This document shows, piece after piece, positions 8,165 to 17,152 of a stretch of 64,000 bases of DNA (the first letter of the stretch is position 1; each line of letters starts with the position of its first letter). The stretch comes from UBA5072 sp963822145. Its GTDB lineage: Bacteria; Bacteroidota; Bacteroidia; Bacteroidales; UBA10428. Where the stretch lies: the NCBI GenBank assembly GCA_963822145.1, contig CAWGGG010000002.1:496001-560000 (forward strand). Direction: 5' to 3'. Below the pieces are notes generated by a model. That model saw only the letters and a list, made by a program, of their open reading frames with translations, did no database searches and was not told where the DNA came from. Position numbers and translations under genes: made by a program.

Positions 8165-10852
8165 ATGCTTTTAACAAAACTTCATATTCCTCATGCTGGC
8201 GGCAATATTGTTCATAGGCCAGTTTTATATGAGAAATTGAACTTAGGGCTAAGTCGAAAACTAATTGTCATCTCTGCTCCTGCCGGATTTGGCAAAACAT
8301 GCCTGTTGAGTGACTGGATCCATCAACAAAAGATTCCAACAGCATGGTATTCAATCGACAAGGGTGATAATGACCCTGCTGAATTCTTAAGCTACATAAT
8401 ATCAGGAATTCAAAGTATTCATGCAGCATTTGGACAAAGCGCCCTTAAGCTATTAAAATCACCAAATGAACCAAGCCCAGAATCAATTACCGGTCTTTTA
8501 ATCAACGATATACTAGAGATAAATCAAGATTTTTTATTGGTACTTGACGATTTCCATTTGATCAGCGACAATGAAATCATAAAATTAGTTGCTTTTTTAT
8601 TGGAACGAATGCCTGGTAATATGCATATTGCTATCTCAACCCGATCGGACCCGTCTCTACCAATTGCAAGGTTAAGAAGTCAGAATCAACTGGTTGAGTT
8701 GCGTTCATCAGATCTTAGTTTCTCTGCAAATGAGATTTCTGATTTGTTTAATAGAAAATTGAAAATTAAACTTTCAATTGATGATGTTTATTCACTTGAA
8801 ACCGTTACGGAAGGCTGGATCGCAGGCCTGCAATTAACAGCCTTGTCAATCCAGGGTCGTGAAGATATTTCAGGGTTTATTCATGATTTAAAAGGAGATA
8901 ACCGATACATCCTGGATTATTTGATGGAGGAAGTACTAAAGATTCAAACAGATGATATCAGGGAATTTTTAATACAGACTTCGGTTTTGGAACAAATGTC
9001 GGTCCCTTTATGCAATAAGGTTTTAAACAGAAACGACAGCGGGCTAATTCTCGAAACCCTGGACAAAAACAATATGTTTATCGTTCCGCTTGATGACGAA
9101 AGACATTGGTACAGGTATCACCATCTTTTTGCCGATTTGTTAAAACAAAGGCTTCAGCAAAAAGAGCAAATGCTGATTATTGATATTCATAATAAAGCGT
9201 GCGACTGGTTTGAACAAAACAAAATGATTGATTTTGCCATAGAGCATGCTTTGGAAATTAAAAACTACGAAAAAAGTATTCAGTTACTTGGTGAAGTAGT
9301 TGAGCATATGTGGGAAAACGGATTGCATGCTGCAATTCTTAAATACGGTGATTTAATACCGGATGAACTGATTAAAAACAATCCTGAATTTTGTCTTTAT
9401 TATGCCTGGATTTTAATATCAGCAGGCAAACTGGAACAGGCGAAACCTTACCTGGCAAGCGCAGAAATTATAGTAACAAATCGACTGTATGACAAAAATA
9501 TATCTGGCCAAAATATTGATTACAATAAGAATCTATTAGGAAGAATTTTTGTTGCATTTGCCTATTTGAATTCAAGTGAAGAACGGCCGGAGAGAATTAT
9601 TGAATATTGTGAAAAAGCAATGGAAAACCTGAAAGGGGATAATCCATTATGGTTTAGCTGGATTTGGTTTTCCTACGGTATAGCACATAATTCCAGTGGG
9701 GATATTCAGGAAAGCAACAGGGCTTTCAAAAAAGCGTGGGAATTTGGTGAAAAATCCGGCAATCTCTACCTGATATCTGCTATAGCTTTTAGGGTGGCTG
9801 ATAACGAACAACAGCTGGGGCATTACAAGTCGGCTTATAAGAAATGCTCCGATCTGTTAACTTTCATGAAGAAAAGAGGATATTCACAAATAGCTAAAAC
9901 GGAATGGACCTATGCCGGGCTATTTACTGTGATGGCCAGTTCACAAGCCGTTTGGGCAAATATGGATAAGGCACATGAATACATTAAGATTGCTTATGAT
10001 TTAAGCAAAAGCACCAGGGACATTTCTGTTAAAATACCCGTTTTAATGCTTTATTCAATAGTACTGTATGAATGTGGGGATACAACCGGATCAGAAAAGA
10101 TCATGAATGAGCTGGAAGATATCATGAAACAAAATTATGTTGCTTCGTTTTTAATATCCATATATTTAAGTTTGAAACTGTTTATATTAATTGAAATGGG
10201 ACAGCTAGACCAGGCTGAGATTCTTATTTCGGCATATGGTTTAGGACTTGATAAGAAGAAATCTCACATAGATGATGCGGTATATATATCTTATGCCCGT
10301 TTACTGCTTGCCCAATATAAGCTGGACGAAGCAGATTCACTGCTTTCTGAATTATATACCCTGGCAAATGAAAGCAAAAGGATAGAAAGATTGATTGGGA
10401 TTAAAATGTATTATGCTATTATTTATAAATTGAGAGGCCTTCATGAAAAAGCCGTAATAAATGTGATCGAGGCTATGGAAATGGCCGCAAATGAAAATTT
10501 ATATTCATACTTTCTTTATGACCTGCATCATACGAAGGATTTATTGAACGAAGTGTTTAAAATTCAGGCTACTGCAAAGACTAAAATTCCTGCGAAGTTC
10601 GTTGATAACCTTAAGCTCCTGATCGAAAGAAAAGAGAAATTCAAGAAAATTAATGTTACAATTGATCTTAGCGGCCGCGAATTGGATACCCTTAAACTTA
10701 TAGCCGAAGATTTATCCAACCAGGAAATTGCCGATAAATTATTTATTTCCTTGAATACAGTCAAAACACATGTAAAGAATATATACCTCAAACTTGAAGC
10801 TGACAATCGGACAAAAGCGATTGCGAAAGCTAAAGAGCTAGGAATTATTTAA
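8165..10852 (+). CDS. MalT-like STAND ATPase, LuxR-family transcriptional regulator
   Basis: 895 aa. An N-terminal AAA/STAND NTPase has Walker A at ~38-46 (APAGFGKTC), Walker B at 124-129 (LLVLDD), an arm with STRSDPSLP, and YRYHHLFADLLKQRL at the end of the winged-helix region. A TPR-like helical region spans ~360-820. The C-terminal LuxR HTH is clear (LSGRELDTLKLIAEDLSNQE, then NTVKTHVKNIYLKL). This is the length and order of MalT-type regulators, in which an inducer and ATP trigger oligomerisation and DNA binding. It stands directly upstream of the small conserved protein / envelope protein / DUF4386 / oxidoreductase run, the likely target, though hairpins separate them. Confidence 0.93.
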   Translation: MLLTKLHIPHAGGNIVHRPVLYEKLNLGLSRKLIVISAPAGFGKTCLLSDWIHQQKIPTAWYSIDKGDNDPAEFLSYIISGIQSIHAAFGQSALKLLKSPNEPSPESITGLLINDILEINQDFLLVLDDFHLISDNEIIKLVAFLLERMPGNMHIAISTRSDPSLPIARLRSQNQLVELRSSDLSFSANEISDLFNRKLKIKLSIDDVYSLETVTEGWIAGLQLTALSIQGREDISGFIHDLKGDNRYILDYLMEEVLKIQTDDIREFLIQTSVLEQMSVPLCNKVLNRNDSGLILETLDKNNMFIVPLDDERHWYRYHHLFADLLKQRLQQKEQMLIIDIHNKACDWFEQNKMIDFAIEHALEIKNYEKSIQLLGEVVEHMWENGLHAAILKYGDLIPDELIKNNPEFCLYYAWILISAGKLEQAKPYLASAEIIVTNRLYDKNISGQNIDYNKNLLGRIFVAFAYLNSSEERPERIIEYCEKAMENLKGDNPLWFSWIWFSYGIAHNSSGDIQESNRAFKKAWEFGEKSGNLYLISAIAFRVADNEQQLGHYKSAYKKCSDLLTFMKKRGYSQIAKTEWTYAGLFTVMASSQAVWANMDKAHEYIKIAYDLSKSTRDISVKIPVLMLYSIVLYECGDTTGSEKIMNELEDIMKQNYVASFLISIYLSLKLFILIEMGQLDQAEILISAYGLGLDKKKSHIDDAVYISYARLLLAQYKLDEADSLLSELYTLANESKRIERLIGIKMYYAIIYKLRGLHEKAVINVIEAMEMAANENLYSYFLYDLHHTKDLLNEVFKIQATAKTKIPAKFVDNLKLLIERKEKFKKINVTIDLSGRELDTLKLIAEDLSNQEIADKLFISLNTVKTHVKNIYLKLEADNRTKAIAKAKELGII

Positions 10853-10913
10853 TTCATAATTCCTAATTACTGCTGATGCATTACATGTAAAGCCATGAAA
10901 TGGCTTAATCTGA

Positions 10914-10963
10914 ATAACCGTGGGTTTTACCCACGGTTATTAAAATTTAACCCTTTCAGGGTT
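10914..10963 (+). terminator. Tandem hairpins after the LuxR regulator
   Basis: AATAACCGTGGGT (10914-10926) and ACCCACGGTTATT (10930-10942) form a perfect 13-bp stem with a 3-nt loop. A second small hairpin AACCCT/AGGGTT lies at 10949-10963, ending in TTATTTG. Probably a transcription terminator or mRNA 3' stabiliser for the regulator. Confidence 0.6.
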
Positions 10964-11085
10964 ATTTGTCGATTTAAATTAAAAAAACAAAGTACACTTA
11001 TATTATATTTAATATCAATAATATACAAGTCAATTTAAAAAGTAAGTGCATCACCAGTAATTCCCAATTCATAAATCACCCCTGA

Positions 11086-11112
11086 AATCACCCCTGGGGG
11101 TGATTTTTTTTT
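11086..11112 (+). terminator. Strong terminator-like hairpin upstream of the small conserved gene
   Basis: AAATCACCCC and GGGGTGATTT form a 10-bp stem around TG, followed by a run of T. It sits 43 bp before the start at 11155, so it either closes the regulator transcript or acts as a leader attenuator for the operon. Confidence 0.65.
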
Positions 11113-11154
11113 GATGTGTATCCCAGACCTTTGATGAGAATTAATCAATAAAAA

Positions 11155-11367
11155 ATGAAAGGTAAAACCAAAATAAAGTTTGAGGGGCATCTTGATAAAA
11201 AATGGAAGGACTGGTTCGAAGGCATGGTAATCAATTACGAAGGCACGAACACCATACTTACCGGAAATATAAAGGACGAAGCTCATTTACATGGGATTCT
11301 CAATCAAATCAGGGATTTAAACCTAAAGCTCATTTCCGTTAATCCTGCCGGAAAGACGAATGATTAA
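11155..11367 (+). CDS. Small conserved protein next to a LuxR/MalT-like regulator
   Basis: 70 aa with no signal peptide. The sequence has FEGHLDKKWKDWFEGMVINY, a GxIKDEAHLHGIL segment and a terminal IRDLNLKLISVNP. I recall small proteins of this pattern (HLDxxWxxWFEGM ... DQAxLHGxLxxIRDLxLxLxSV) in many phyla near LuxR-type regulators, but their function is not known to me. The coding case rests on this conserved pattern, the ATG start, and its place between the regulator and the envelope-protein genes. It could be a small cytoplasmic accessory or modulator of the regulator. Confidence 0.75.
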   Translation: MKGKTKIKFEGHLDKKWKDWFEGMVINYEGTNTILTGNIKDEAHLHGILNQIRDLNLKLISVNPAGKTND

Positions 11368-11421
11368 CGGCATTAAAATTCACTATTCATTATACATTAT
11401 TCATATCCAATACTTATAAAA

Positions 11422-12069
11422 ATGAAAAAGATTCTTTTAATAGCATTACTAATTGCGCAATTCGCATTACATGCATTTAATCAAAATTTCACCCAAAAAG
11501 CAAGGGGGACTGATCATAAAAACACGGTGCATGAGTACAAATTCTCCGTAAGCACTACGTTTCTTACATTCACCAATTTTGAAGCGGAAGAAACAAATTT
11601 ACACATGTACGAATTTCATGTTGGATACAGCATTACATCCAAAGATAAAATTGAAATTAAGATAGCCACCTGGAAACTCTATGAACCAATGGGCATACCA
11701 ATATGGGATCCGCTATTTCAGGAGGAAGGTGAATGGTATCCGGGTAGAATACGGGAAAGTGGTGTTGGTATTGCCTATCATCGTATGCTGTGGAAAGGGT
11801 TATTCGCTTCAATAGAAATTCTGCCACTAAAGAAAACATTTCTGGATGTCGATAATAATAAGATAGAGGATGGTTTTAAATTGTACACTTCCTATCACGT
11901 TGGCTACCATGTTCCCCTGTTTAAAGACAGACTTTATATTGAACCACAGGTTCATTGCAATTACTGGCCAATTGACAGCAAAGGTCCGCAGGATTTTGAA
12001 GAGAAAGAAAGTAATTGGAATAATTACTTCCTCTTTGAACCCAATCTGTTTATCGGGGTCAGTTTTTAA
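11422..12069 (+). CDS. Secreted envelope protein, paralogue of the next gene
   Basis: 215 aa with a signal peptide (MKKILLIALLIAQFALHAFNQ). The mature part alternates hydrophobic and polar residues as in a small outer-membrane beta-barrel, with a final aromatic residue (IGVSF). It aligns over its length with the next product: TSKDKIEIKIATWKLYEP, EWYPGRI, YHRMLWKGLFAS and VGYHVPLFKDRLYIEP have direct counterparts. No known family was identified. The two genes are 35 bp apart and appear to be a tandem duplication within the LuxR-linked operon. Confidence 0.7.
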   Translation: MKKILLIALLIAQFALHAFNQNFTQKARGTDHKNTVHEYKFSVSTTFLTFTNFEAEETNLHMYEFHVGYSITSKDKIEIKIATWKLYEPMGIPIWDPLFQEEGEWYPGRIRESGVGIAYHRMLWKGLFASIEILPLKKTFLDVDNNKIEDGFKLYTSYHVGYHVPLFKDRLYIEPQVHCNYWPIDSKGPQDFEEKESNWNNYFLFEPNLFIGVSF

Positions 12070-12104
12070 GAGGCAGTTATTAATTAACATTAAAACTAAT
12101 TTTT

Positions 12105-12710
12105 ATGAAAACTATGTTGATTACTATAATTGCATTGATTTGGCTCCTTTTATTGGGACAAAATCAAAGCGCATTGGCTCAATCAGAAAACGAAGATCCT
12201 GCTTTTAAACGTCATGCTATTGGGAGTACGCTTTTCCTCCTGGGCAATATAGGAGATTCAGTCAATTTTTTTCAGTTGAATTATGGTTACAGGCTTACCC
12301 AAAAGGATAACCTACTAGTTGAAGCTATAACCTGGACTTACTATGAACCCTTGGGTACATACGGGTCTTCGGAGGAATTTTATCCGGGTAAGGTCAGCGC
12401 CTGCGGTATAGGATTGGGATATCAGCGATTCCTCTGGAAGAACCTATATACGACGGTAGAACCAACCTTTTTTCTTCAGCAATTCTATGATACAGATAAC
12501 AAAAAAATTCAGAAGGGGTTTCAGCTATATCTTCAATTTATCGTGGGCTACCGCTTTGAATTCTTTAAGAAACGCCTGTTCGTAGAACCCGCTTATGCCC
12601 TCAAATATTGGCCTGTCAATACCAACGTTCCTACATCCTTTGAAGATATTGAAAGCGGAGCACCTGAATACAAATTTGAGCCTAGTCTGAATTTTGGTAT
12701 TAGATTCTGA
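12105..12710 (+). CDS. Secreted envelope protein, tandem paralogue
   Basis: 201 aa with a signal peptide ending near QSALAQ. It has beta-barrel-like amphipathic strands (YGYRLTQKDNLLVEAITW, EEFYPGKVSACGIGLGYQRF, VGYRFEFFKKRLFVEPAYAL) and a C-terminal LNFGIRF ending in Phe, as many outer-membrane proteins do. It is clearly homologous to the preceding product. Its stop codon abuts the next start, which supports cotranscription. Cargo or role unknown. Confidence 0.7.
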   Translation: MKTMLITIIALIWLLLLGQNQSALAQSENEDPAFKRHAIGSTLFLLGNIGDSVNFFQLNYGYRLTQKDNLLVEAITWTYYEPLGTYGSSEEFYPGKVSACGIGLGYQRFLWKNLYTTVEPTFFLQQFYDTDNKKIQKGFQLYLQFIVGYRFEFFKKRLFVEPAYALKYWPVNTNVPTSFEDIESGAPEYKFEPSLNFGIRF

Positions 12711-13427
12711 ATGGATAGTATTAAAAACAATAAAATGAACTCAATCAGAAAAAAAACAATTCTTGCTGGCGCATTATATTTTGTTGGTACAACTGCGGGG
12801 ATCCTTAGTATTGTTCCTGCAGTTGATGCTTCTGATTATTTATTAAAAGCATCAGCAAATGCAAACCAGGTTTTATTTGGCGCTTTATTTCAGTTTATTA
12901 TGACATTAGCATATGTTGGTTTTGCCATTACATTATATCCGATATTGAGAAAACATAAAGAGAGTTTGGCACTTGGATTTCTCAGTTTCAGGATTATAGC
13001 AGCAGTTTTAAATATTATTGGTTTTATAATCCTGCTGATGTTATTGTCATTAAGCCAGGAATTTGTAAGGAAAGGAACACCAGATTCATCTTATTTTCAA
13101 ACGCTAGGTGATTTATTACGATCAGGTCGCGATTTTGTGAATCATATTGCCATGATACTGACAACAAGTGTTGGAGGCCTGATGTTTTATTATTTATTGT
13201 ATTTAACAAAACTTATTCCCCGATGGCTATCACGCTGGGGTCTTTTAGGTACTATATTTACCGTATTGGCAAGCTTGCTAATCATGTTTCACAAAATAGA
13301 TATCCTTACAGTAACCTACATAGTTTTAAACCTCCCGTTGATCATACTCGAAATGGTTTTAGCAGTATGGTTTATAGCCAGGGGATTTGATGCGGAAATA
13401 TTGCGATTCGTTACTGAAAAGGAATGA
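12711..13427 (+). CDS. DUF4386 family integral membrane protein
   Basis: 238 aa from an ATG touching the previous stop; an in-frame ATG at 12735 (MNSIRKK) is the likelier true start. About six transmembrane helices (ILAGALYFVGTTAGILSIV, LFGALFQFIMTLAYVGFAI, IIAAVLNIIGFIILLMLL and others) and the PRWLSRWGLLG segment match the DUF4386 pattern. Function unknown. The family commonly occurs beside regulators and oxidoreductases as here (recall, not computed). Confidence 0.85.
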   Translation: MDSIKNNKMNSIRKKTILAGALYFVGTTAGILSIVPAVDASDYLLKASANANQVLFGALFQFIMTLAYVGFAITLYPILRKHKESLALGFLSFRIIAAVLNIIGFIILLMLLSLSQEFVRKGTPDSSYFQTLGDLLRSGRDFVNHIAMILTTSVGGLMFYYLLYLTKLIPRWLSRWGLLGTIFTVLASLLIMFHKIDILTVTYIVLNLPLIILEMVLAVWFIARGFDAEILRFVTEKE

Positions 13428-13473
13428 AAAATTAGCAACCTCCCAGACATTTTACATAAAACAAAATGGAAAT

Positions 13474-14475
13474 ATGAAAGCAATTGTATACACAAAATAT
13501 GGACCGCCGGAAGTCCTTCAACTTAAAGAGGTACCAAAACCTGTTCCCAAAGACAACGAAGTACTGATTAAAGTACATGCAACAACCGTAAATCGAACTG
13601 ACTGCGGATTTCGGAAACCTGAATATCCTGTCATTATCAGATTGGTCAATGGCCTTTTTAAACCTAAAAAACAGATATTAGGGAGTGAACTGGCTGGTGA
13701 GATTGAAGCTGTTGGGCCAGCTGTAAAAACATTTAAACCGGGCGACCAGATTTTTGGCTTAAGTATTCCGAATTTTGGAACACATGCGGAATACCTTTGC
13801 CTGCCCGAAACTGGTTCAATCGCCATAAAGCCGGCCAACATGTCTTACAAGGAGGCTGCTGCCGTGTGCGACGGACTGATGCTTGCCATTACATACATCA
13901 GGGAAATAGATTTTACTAAAGAAAGGAGAATTTTAATCAATGGCGCCTCAGGATCTATTGGTTCCGCATGTGTGCAACTTGCCAGATATTATGGTGCCAA
14001 AATCACAGCCGTATGCAATACCAGGAATTTAGAAACAGTGAAATTGCTGGGGGCAGATGAGGTAATCGATTATTCTAAGGAAGATTTTACGAAGAATGGG
14101 AATTTGTATGATGTTGTTATTGATGCCGTAGGCAAAAGTTCCTTTTTTCGTTGTAAAAAAATTCTAAAACCTGGAGGTGTATATTTATCAACAGAACTTG
14201 GCTTTTTGGCGCAGAATGTTTTTCTGGCACTCCTGATCCCGATCTTCAGCATCTTGCCTGGACGGCAGACAAGTAAAAAAGTTAAGTTTCCTATTCCAAA
14301 GGACAGTAAAGATGATGTAGTTTTCTTTAAAGAGCTGATTGAAGCCGGGAAGTATAAAGCGGTTATAGACAGGAGTTACCCGTTGGAAGAAATTGTAGAA
14401 GCCACTAAATATGTTGAAACCGGGCAGAAAACTGGAAATATTGTAATAACTGTGGAAAATAATGGTCATATCTAA
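13474..14475 (+). CDS. NAD(P)-dependent medium-chain dehydrogenase / quinone oxidoreductase family
   Basis: The frame opens at 13387, overlapping the previous gene, but the conserved MKAIVYTKYGPPEVLQL start is at 13474 (333 aa). The GroES-like domain has VNRTDCGFRKPEYP and GSELAGEIEAVG. The Rossmann domain has ILINGASGSIGSACVQLA and LGADEVIDY. The structural zinc cysteine cluster is absent, which favours the zinc-free quinone-oxidoreductase-like branch. It is the last gene of the probable LuxR-linked operon; a degenerate repeat follows. Substrate unknown. Confidence 0.88.
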   Translation: MKAIVYTKYGPPEVLQLKEVPKPVPKDNEVLIKVHATTVNRTDCGFRKPEYPVIIRLVNGLFKPKKQILGSELAGEIEAVGPAVKTFKPGDQIFGLSIPNFGTHAEYLCLPETGSIAIKPANMSYKEAAAVCDGLMLAITYIREIDFTKERRILINGASGSIGSACVQLARYYGAKITAVCNTRNLETVKLLGADEVIDYSKEDFTKNGNLYDVVIDAVGKSSFFRCKKILKPGGVYLSTELGFLAQNVFLALLIPIFSILPGRQTSKKVKFPIPKDSKDDVVFFKELIEAGKYKAVIDRSYPLEEIVEATKYVETGQKTGNIVITVENNGHI

Positions 14476-14482
14476 AGGCCCG

Positions 14483-14532
14483 GCGTAATTAAGAAAACTA
14501 CGCCCAGCAAGGAGAAAACTACGCCCAGCGGG
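14483..14532. repeat. Solo end of the palindromic repeat family with tandem motif
   Basis: GGCGTAATTAAGAAAACTACGCCCAGC is followed by GAGAAAACTACGCCCAGCGGG. The same doubled AAAACTACGCCCAGC motif forms the right end of the element at 1928-2192. It lies between two convergent genes. Confidence 0.6.
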
Positions 14533-14557
14533 ATTTATTTTATTGAGATGCAAGATG

Positions 14558-15511
14558 TTATTCCCACTCCGGAAATTGAGTAATATCAAGATCCAGAGAA
14601 GTAATGGTATTCATTTCAGATTCATCCAGTTGAAAGTCAAAGATGTTTAAGTTTTCCAGCATGTGTGCTTTTTGCGAAGTCCTTGGAATAGCAACAATAC
14701 CTCTCTGGTAGTGCCATCGCAGGCTTACCTGGGCATTGTTTTTATTATGTTTCCGGCCTATTGCTGCCAGGGTCTCATTGGTAAAAAGTCCATTCCGGCC
14801 TTGTGCAAAAGGAGACCAGGCTTCCATTTGTATTCCGTATTTCTTCAAGGTTTCCTTCGCCTTATCCTGCTGAAAGAAGGCGTGGGTTTCAATTTGGTTG
14901 ACTGCCGGTTTAGTTTTTGCATACGACATCAACTCATCCAGGTGACTGGCTTCGAAGTTGCTAACACCGATGGCCCTTATTTTTCCATCCTTATAGAGCT
15001 CTTCCATCGCCTTCCAGGAGCCCTTTACATCTCCCCGGGGCCGGTGGATGAGATAAAGGTCAAGATAATCCAGTCCCAATTTGTCCAGCGATGTTTGAAA
15101 GGCCTTCTTTGCATTATCGTACCCTGAATCGTCCACCCACAGTTTTGAGGTTACAAAAAGCTCTTCTCTGTTGACCCCGCTTTTCTTAATTCCGCCACCT
15201 ACGGATGTTTCATTTCCATATACGGTTGCAGTATCGATAAGACGATAACCAAGGGAAAGGGCGTCAGCGACACATTGTACACCCACCTCATCATTAAGGT
15301 ACAGGGTTCCGAATCCAAGAATGGGCATTTTTATGCCATTGTTAAGGGTGATGGTTTCAATGGAGGTTGTAGTTGCTGATCGGCCTGAATGAGCAGCGCC
15401 AAATAATCTGGAAGTTCCTAAACCCATAAACATGGCACCGGCCGCAAACCTCGCACTTGTTTGTATAAACTCCCGACGTTTTATTCGTTCTGCTTGTGGT
15501 TTTCTTTTCAT
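14558..15511 (-). CDS. Tat-exported aldo/keto reductase
   Basis: 317 aa. Residues 1-40 look like a Tat signal (KRREFIQTSARFAAGAMFMG). The (beta/alpha)8 AKR domain has the catalytic tetrad Asp93, Tyr98, Lys123, His156 in DTATVYGNE, TSKLW and LIHRP. Signature segments LDKLGLDYLDLYLIH and IRAIGVSNF are present, along with a C-terminal IAIPRTSQKAHMLENLNIFD cofactor loop. Export of a cofactor-dependent AKR is uncommon outside Bacteroidota-like Tat-tagged enzymes. Convergent with the preceding operon. Confidence 0.9.
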   Translation of the reverse strand: MKRKPQAERIKRREFIQTSARFAAGAMFMGLGTSRLFGAAHSGRSATTTSIETITLNNGIKMPILGFGTLYLNDEVGVQCVADALSLGYRLIDTATVYGNETSVGGGIKKSGVNREELFVTSKLWVDDSGYDNAKKAFQTSLDKLGLDYLDLYLIHRPRGDVKGSWKAMEELYKDGKIRAIGVSNFEASHLDELMSYAKTKPAVNQIETHAFFQQDKAKETLKKYGIQMEAWSPFAQGRNGLFTNETLAAIGRKHNKNNAQVSLRWHYQRGIVAIPRTSQKAHMLENLNIFDFQLDESEMNTITSLDLDITQFPEWE

Positions 15512-15726
15512 TTTATTCCTTGTTTATTCATACAGTAAATACCTTGCTGCCTTCCCTTTTTTTATATTAATGATTACTGGCAATAACATGGTAAAACAAA
15601 AATAGTAAATTCCTGTTGCTGATATTCATATATTCAAAGATCATTGTAGATCCTTCAACAATCCGAAGTTAGATATTTTGCCTGCCCCGCTACTGCAAAG
15701 GACTTTTCGATGCTACAATATGATAC

Positions 15727-15776
15727 TCACCATCCAATACCATAATCATCTTCATAGTTGCTGGCGCCACCCCAGC
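15727..15776 (-). pseudogene. Relic of a gamma-glutamyltransferase C-terminus
   Basis: The minus strand encodes WGGASNYEDDYGIGW followed by a stop. This is the same peptide and stop as the end of the gamma-glutamyltransferase gene at 19222, with about three mismatches in 50 bases. No further homology extends upstream; the tricorn-like stop codon lies at 15809. It appears to be what is left of a second copy, or the footprint of a duplication/deletion event. Confidence 0.7.
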
Positions 15777-15808
15777 AAGGGAGGCCGCATTTTAGGCAAG
15801 CCAATCCA

Positions 15809-16435
15809 TTACTTTTTCCATACCCTTATCGGGTAAGCCGGTCTCTTAGGTATTACTGGAGGATTTGCATTTAGTTCCAGCAATACCTGTTCAATGGCCT
15901 TTTCGAGTTGCGGATCTTTTCCCTGATTGATTTCAGCGGGAAGTTGATCCACTTCAATATCCGGAGTAATGCCTTCATTTTCAATGCGCCAGCCTTCCTC
16001 ATTCCAGAAAGCCAGGTTGGGTGCAGTAACTCCGCCTCCGTCCATCAGCACCGGAAAACCCAGGATGCCTACCAGTCCGCCCCAAGTTCTCTTACCAACG
16101 ATTTTGCCCAGGCCTTCCTTACGAAACATCCATGGCAGGTAATCTCCGCCTGAACCGGCATACTCATCCACAATCATCACCTTTGGTCCCTGCATGGAAG
16201 AACTGGCAGATTTAATATCAGCTCCATATCTTGTTGTCCAATAATTCAGGTATGGCCGCCTGAGGATATCTGTATAATAATCAGCAAGCAAACCACCTCC
16301 ATTGAAACGTTCATCAATGATCATTCCTTCCTTGTCAGCCTGGGGGAAATAGTACCTTTTGAAAGTATTGATGCCCTTCATTACTGGTATTGGGAACATA
16401 AACATAGCCTGCCCTCCCGTTCGTGGCTTCATCAA
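15809..16435 (-). CDS. Tricorn-like protease, C-terminal catalytic fragment
   Basis: 208-aa open frame that is the C-terminal third of the tricorn-like gene. True homology starts at about FKRYYFPQADKEG (near 16360); the preceding residues are out-of-frame sequence. It holds the S41 catalytic core: serine in DEYAGSGGDYLPW, the GKRTWGGLVG loop, and the glutamate in ENEGITPDIEV. Joined to the middle fragment (16335-17081) if one base is removed around TTTC/GAAA at 16361-16364. The fragment alone would lack its substrate-gating propellers and be inactive. Confidence 0.8.
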   Translation of the reverse strand: MMKPRTGGQAMFMFPIPVMKGINTFKRYYFPQADKEGMIIDERFNGGGLLADYYTDILRRPYLNYWTTRYGADIKSASSSMQGPKVMIVDEYAGSGGDYLPWMFRKEGLGKIVGKRTWGGLVGILGFPVLMDGGGVTAPNLAFWNEEGWRIENEGITPDIEVDQLPAEINQGKDPQLEKAIEQVLLELNANPPVIPKRPAYPIRVWKK

Positions 16436-17081
16436 CCCGTTTCATGTTCTGTTCCACCCAGTAACGGAAACGCAACCCCATATCATCAGGAATTGGAACA
16501 ACCTTCTCGATATGGGAACCACTTCCATCCGGATTCAATCCAATCGTAATACTGGTAATTTTTCCTGATGTATTTTCGAAATAGTCATATACATTGGTTG
16601 GATATTTCAGGTCTTTCCCATTTACAGCAAGCAGGTATTCTCCCTCTTTTACCCTTATTCCAGGTTCCGTAAGAGGGGATCGCAGGTCAGGAGTCCAGTT
16701 CAGCCCACCATAAATCTTCCTGAATTTATAGCGACCATTCTCAAGGGCGAAATCAGCTCCCAGCAATCCGGTTGGCACATACTTGACCTCCCTGTACTGG
16801 TCACCACCCCATGTGTATGAATGCCCTACAGAAAGTTCGCTGCACATCCATGTAAATATACGGTTCAGATCATCACGACACGAGAGGTAGGGAAGAAATT
16901 GAGCGTATTTTAGTTTTATGGCAGGCCAATCTGCTCCCTGCATGCCAGGATCGTAAAAATAATCGCGGTTGATTCGCCATACCTCATTAAACATTTGCTT
17001 CCATTCTGCCATCGGATCAATTCTGACCTCAATGGCATCCATGTTCAGTTTTCCCTTATCTGTAGCAATGTTATCCCCCAC
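16335..17081 (-). CDS. Tricorn-like protease, middle fragment (C1 / PDZ region)
   Basis: Reads IRDP-type C1 helix-rich region (WKQMFNEVWRINRDYFYDPG), a histidine motif VGHSYTWGGDQ matching the catalytic His region of tricorn, and a PDZ-like segment (GIRVKEGEYLLAVNGKDL). The frame is open upstream to about 17215, where LHKFTLKTRKDN continues the propeller fragment. It ends prematurely after YVYVPNTSNEGHQYF because of the frameshift near 16362. The ATG at 17081 is only the first in-frame start, not a natural one. Confidence 0.8.
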   Translation of the reverse strand: MGDNIATDKGKLNMDAIEVRIDPMAEWKQMFNEVWRINRDYFYDPGMQGADWPAIKLKYAQFLPYLSCRDDLNRIFTWMCSELSVGHSYTWGGDQYREVKYVPTGLLGADFALENGRYKFRKIYGGLNWTPDLRSPLTEPGIRVKEGEYLLAVNGKDLKYPTNVYDYFENTSGKITSITIGLNPDGSGSHIEKVVPIPDDMGLRFRYWVEQNMKRVDEATNGRAGYVYVPNTSNEGHQYFQKVLFPPG

Positions 17082-17152
17082 ATCGGTTATATACCATGAA
17101 TCGCCTGCATTGTAAATTATTTTCTTTTTGTCAAAAGAGATCTGGTAACTGC

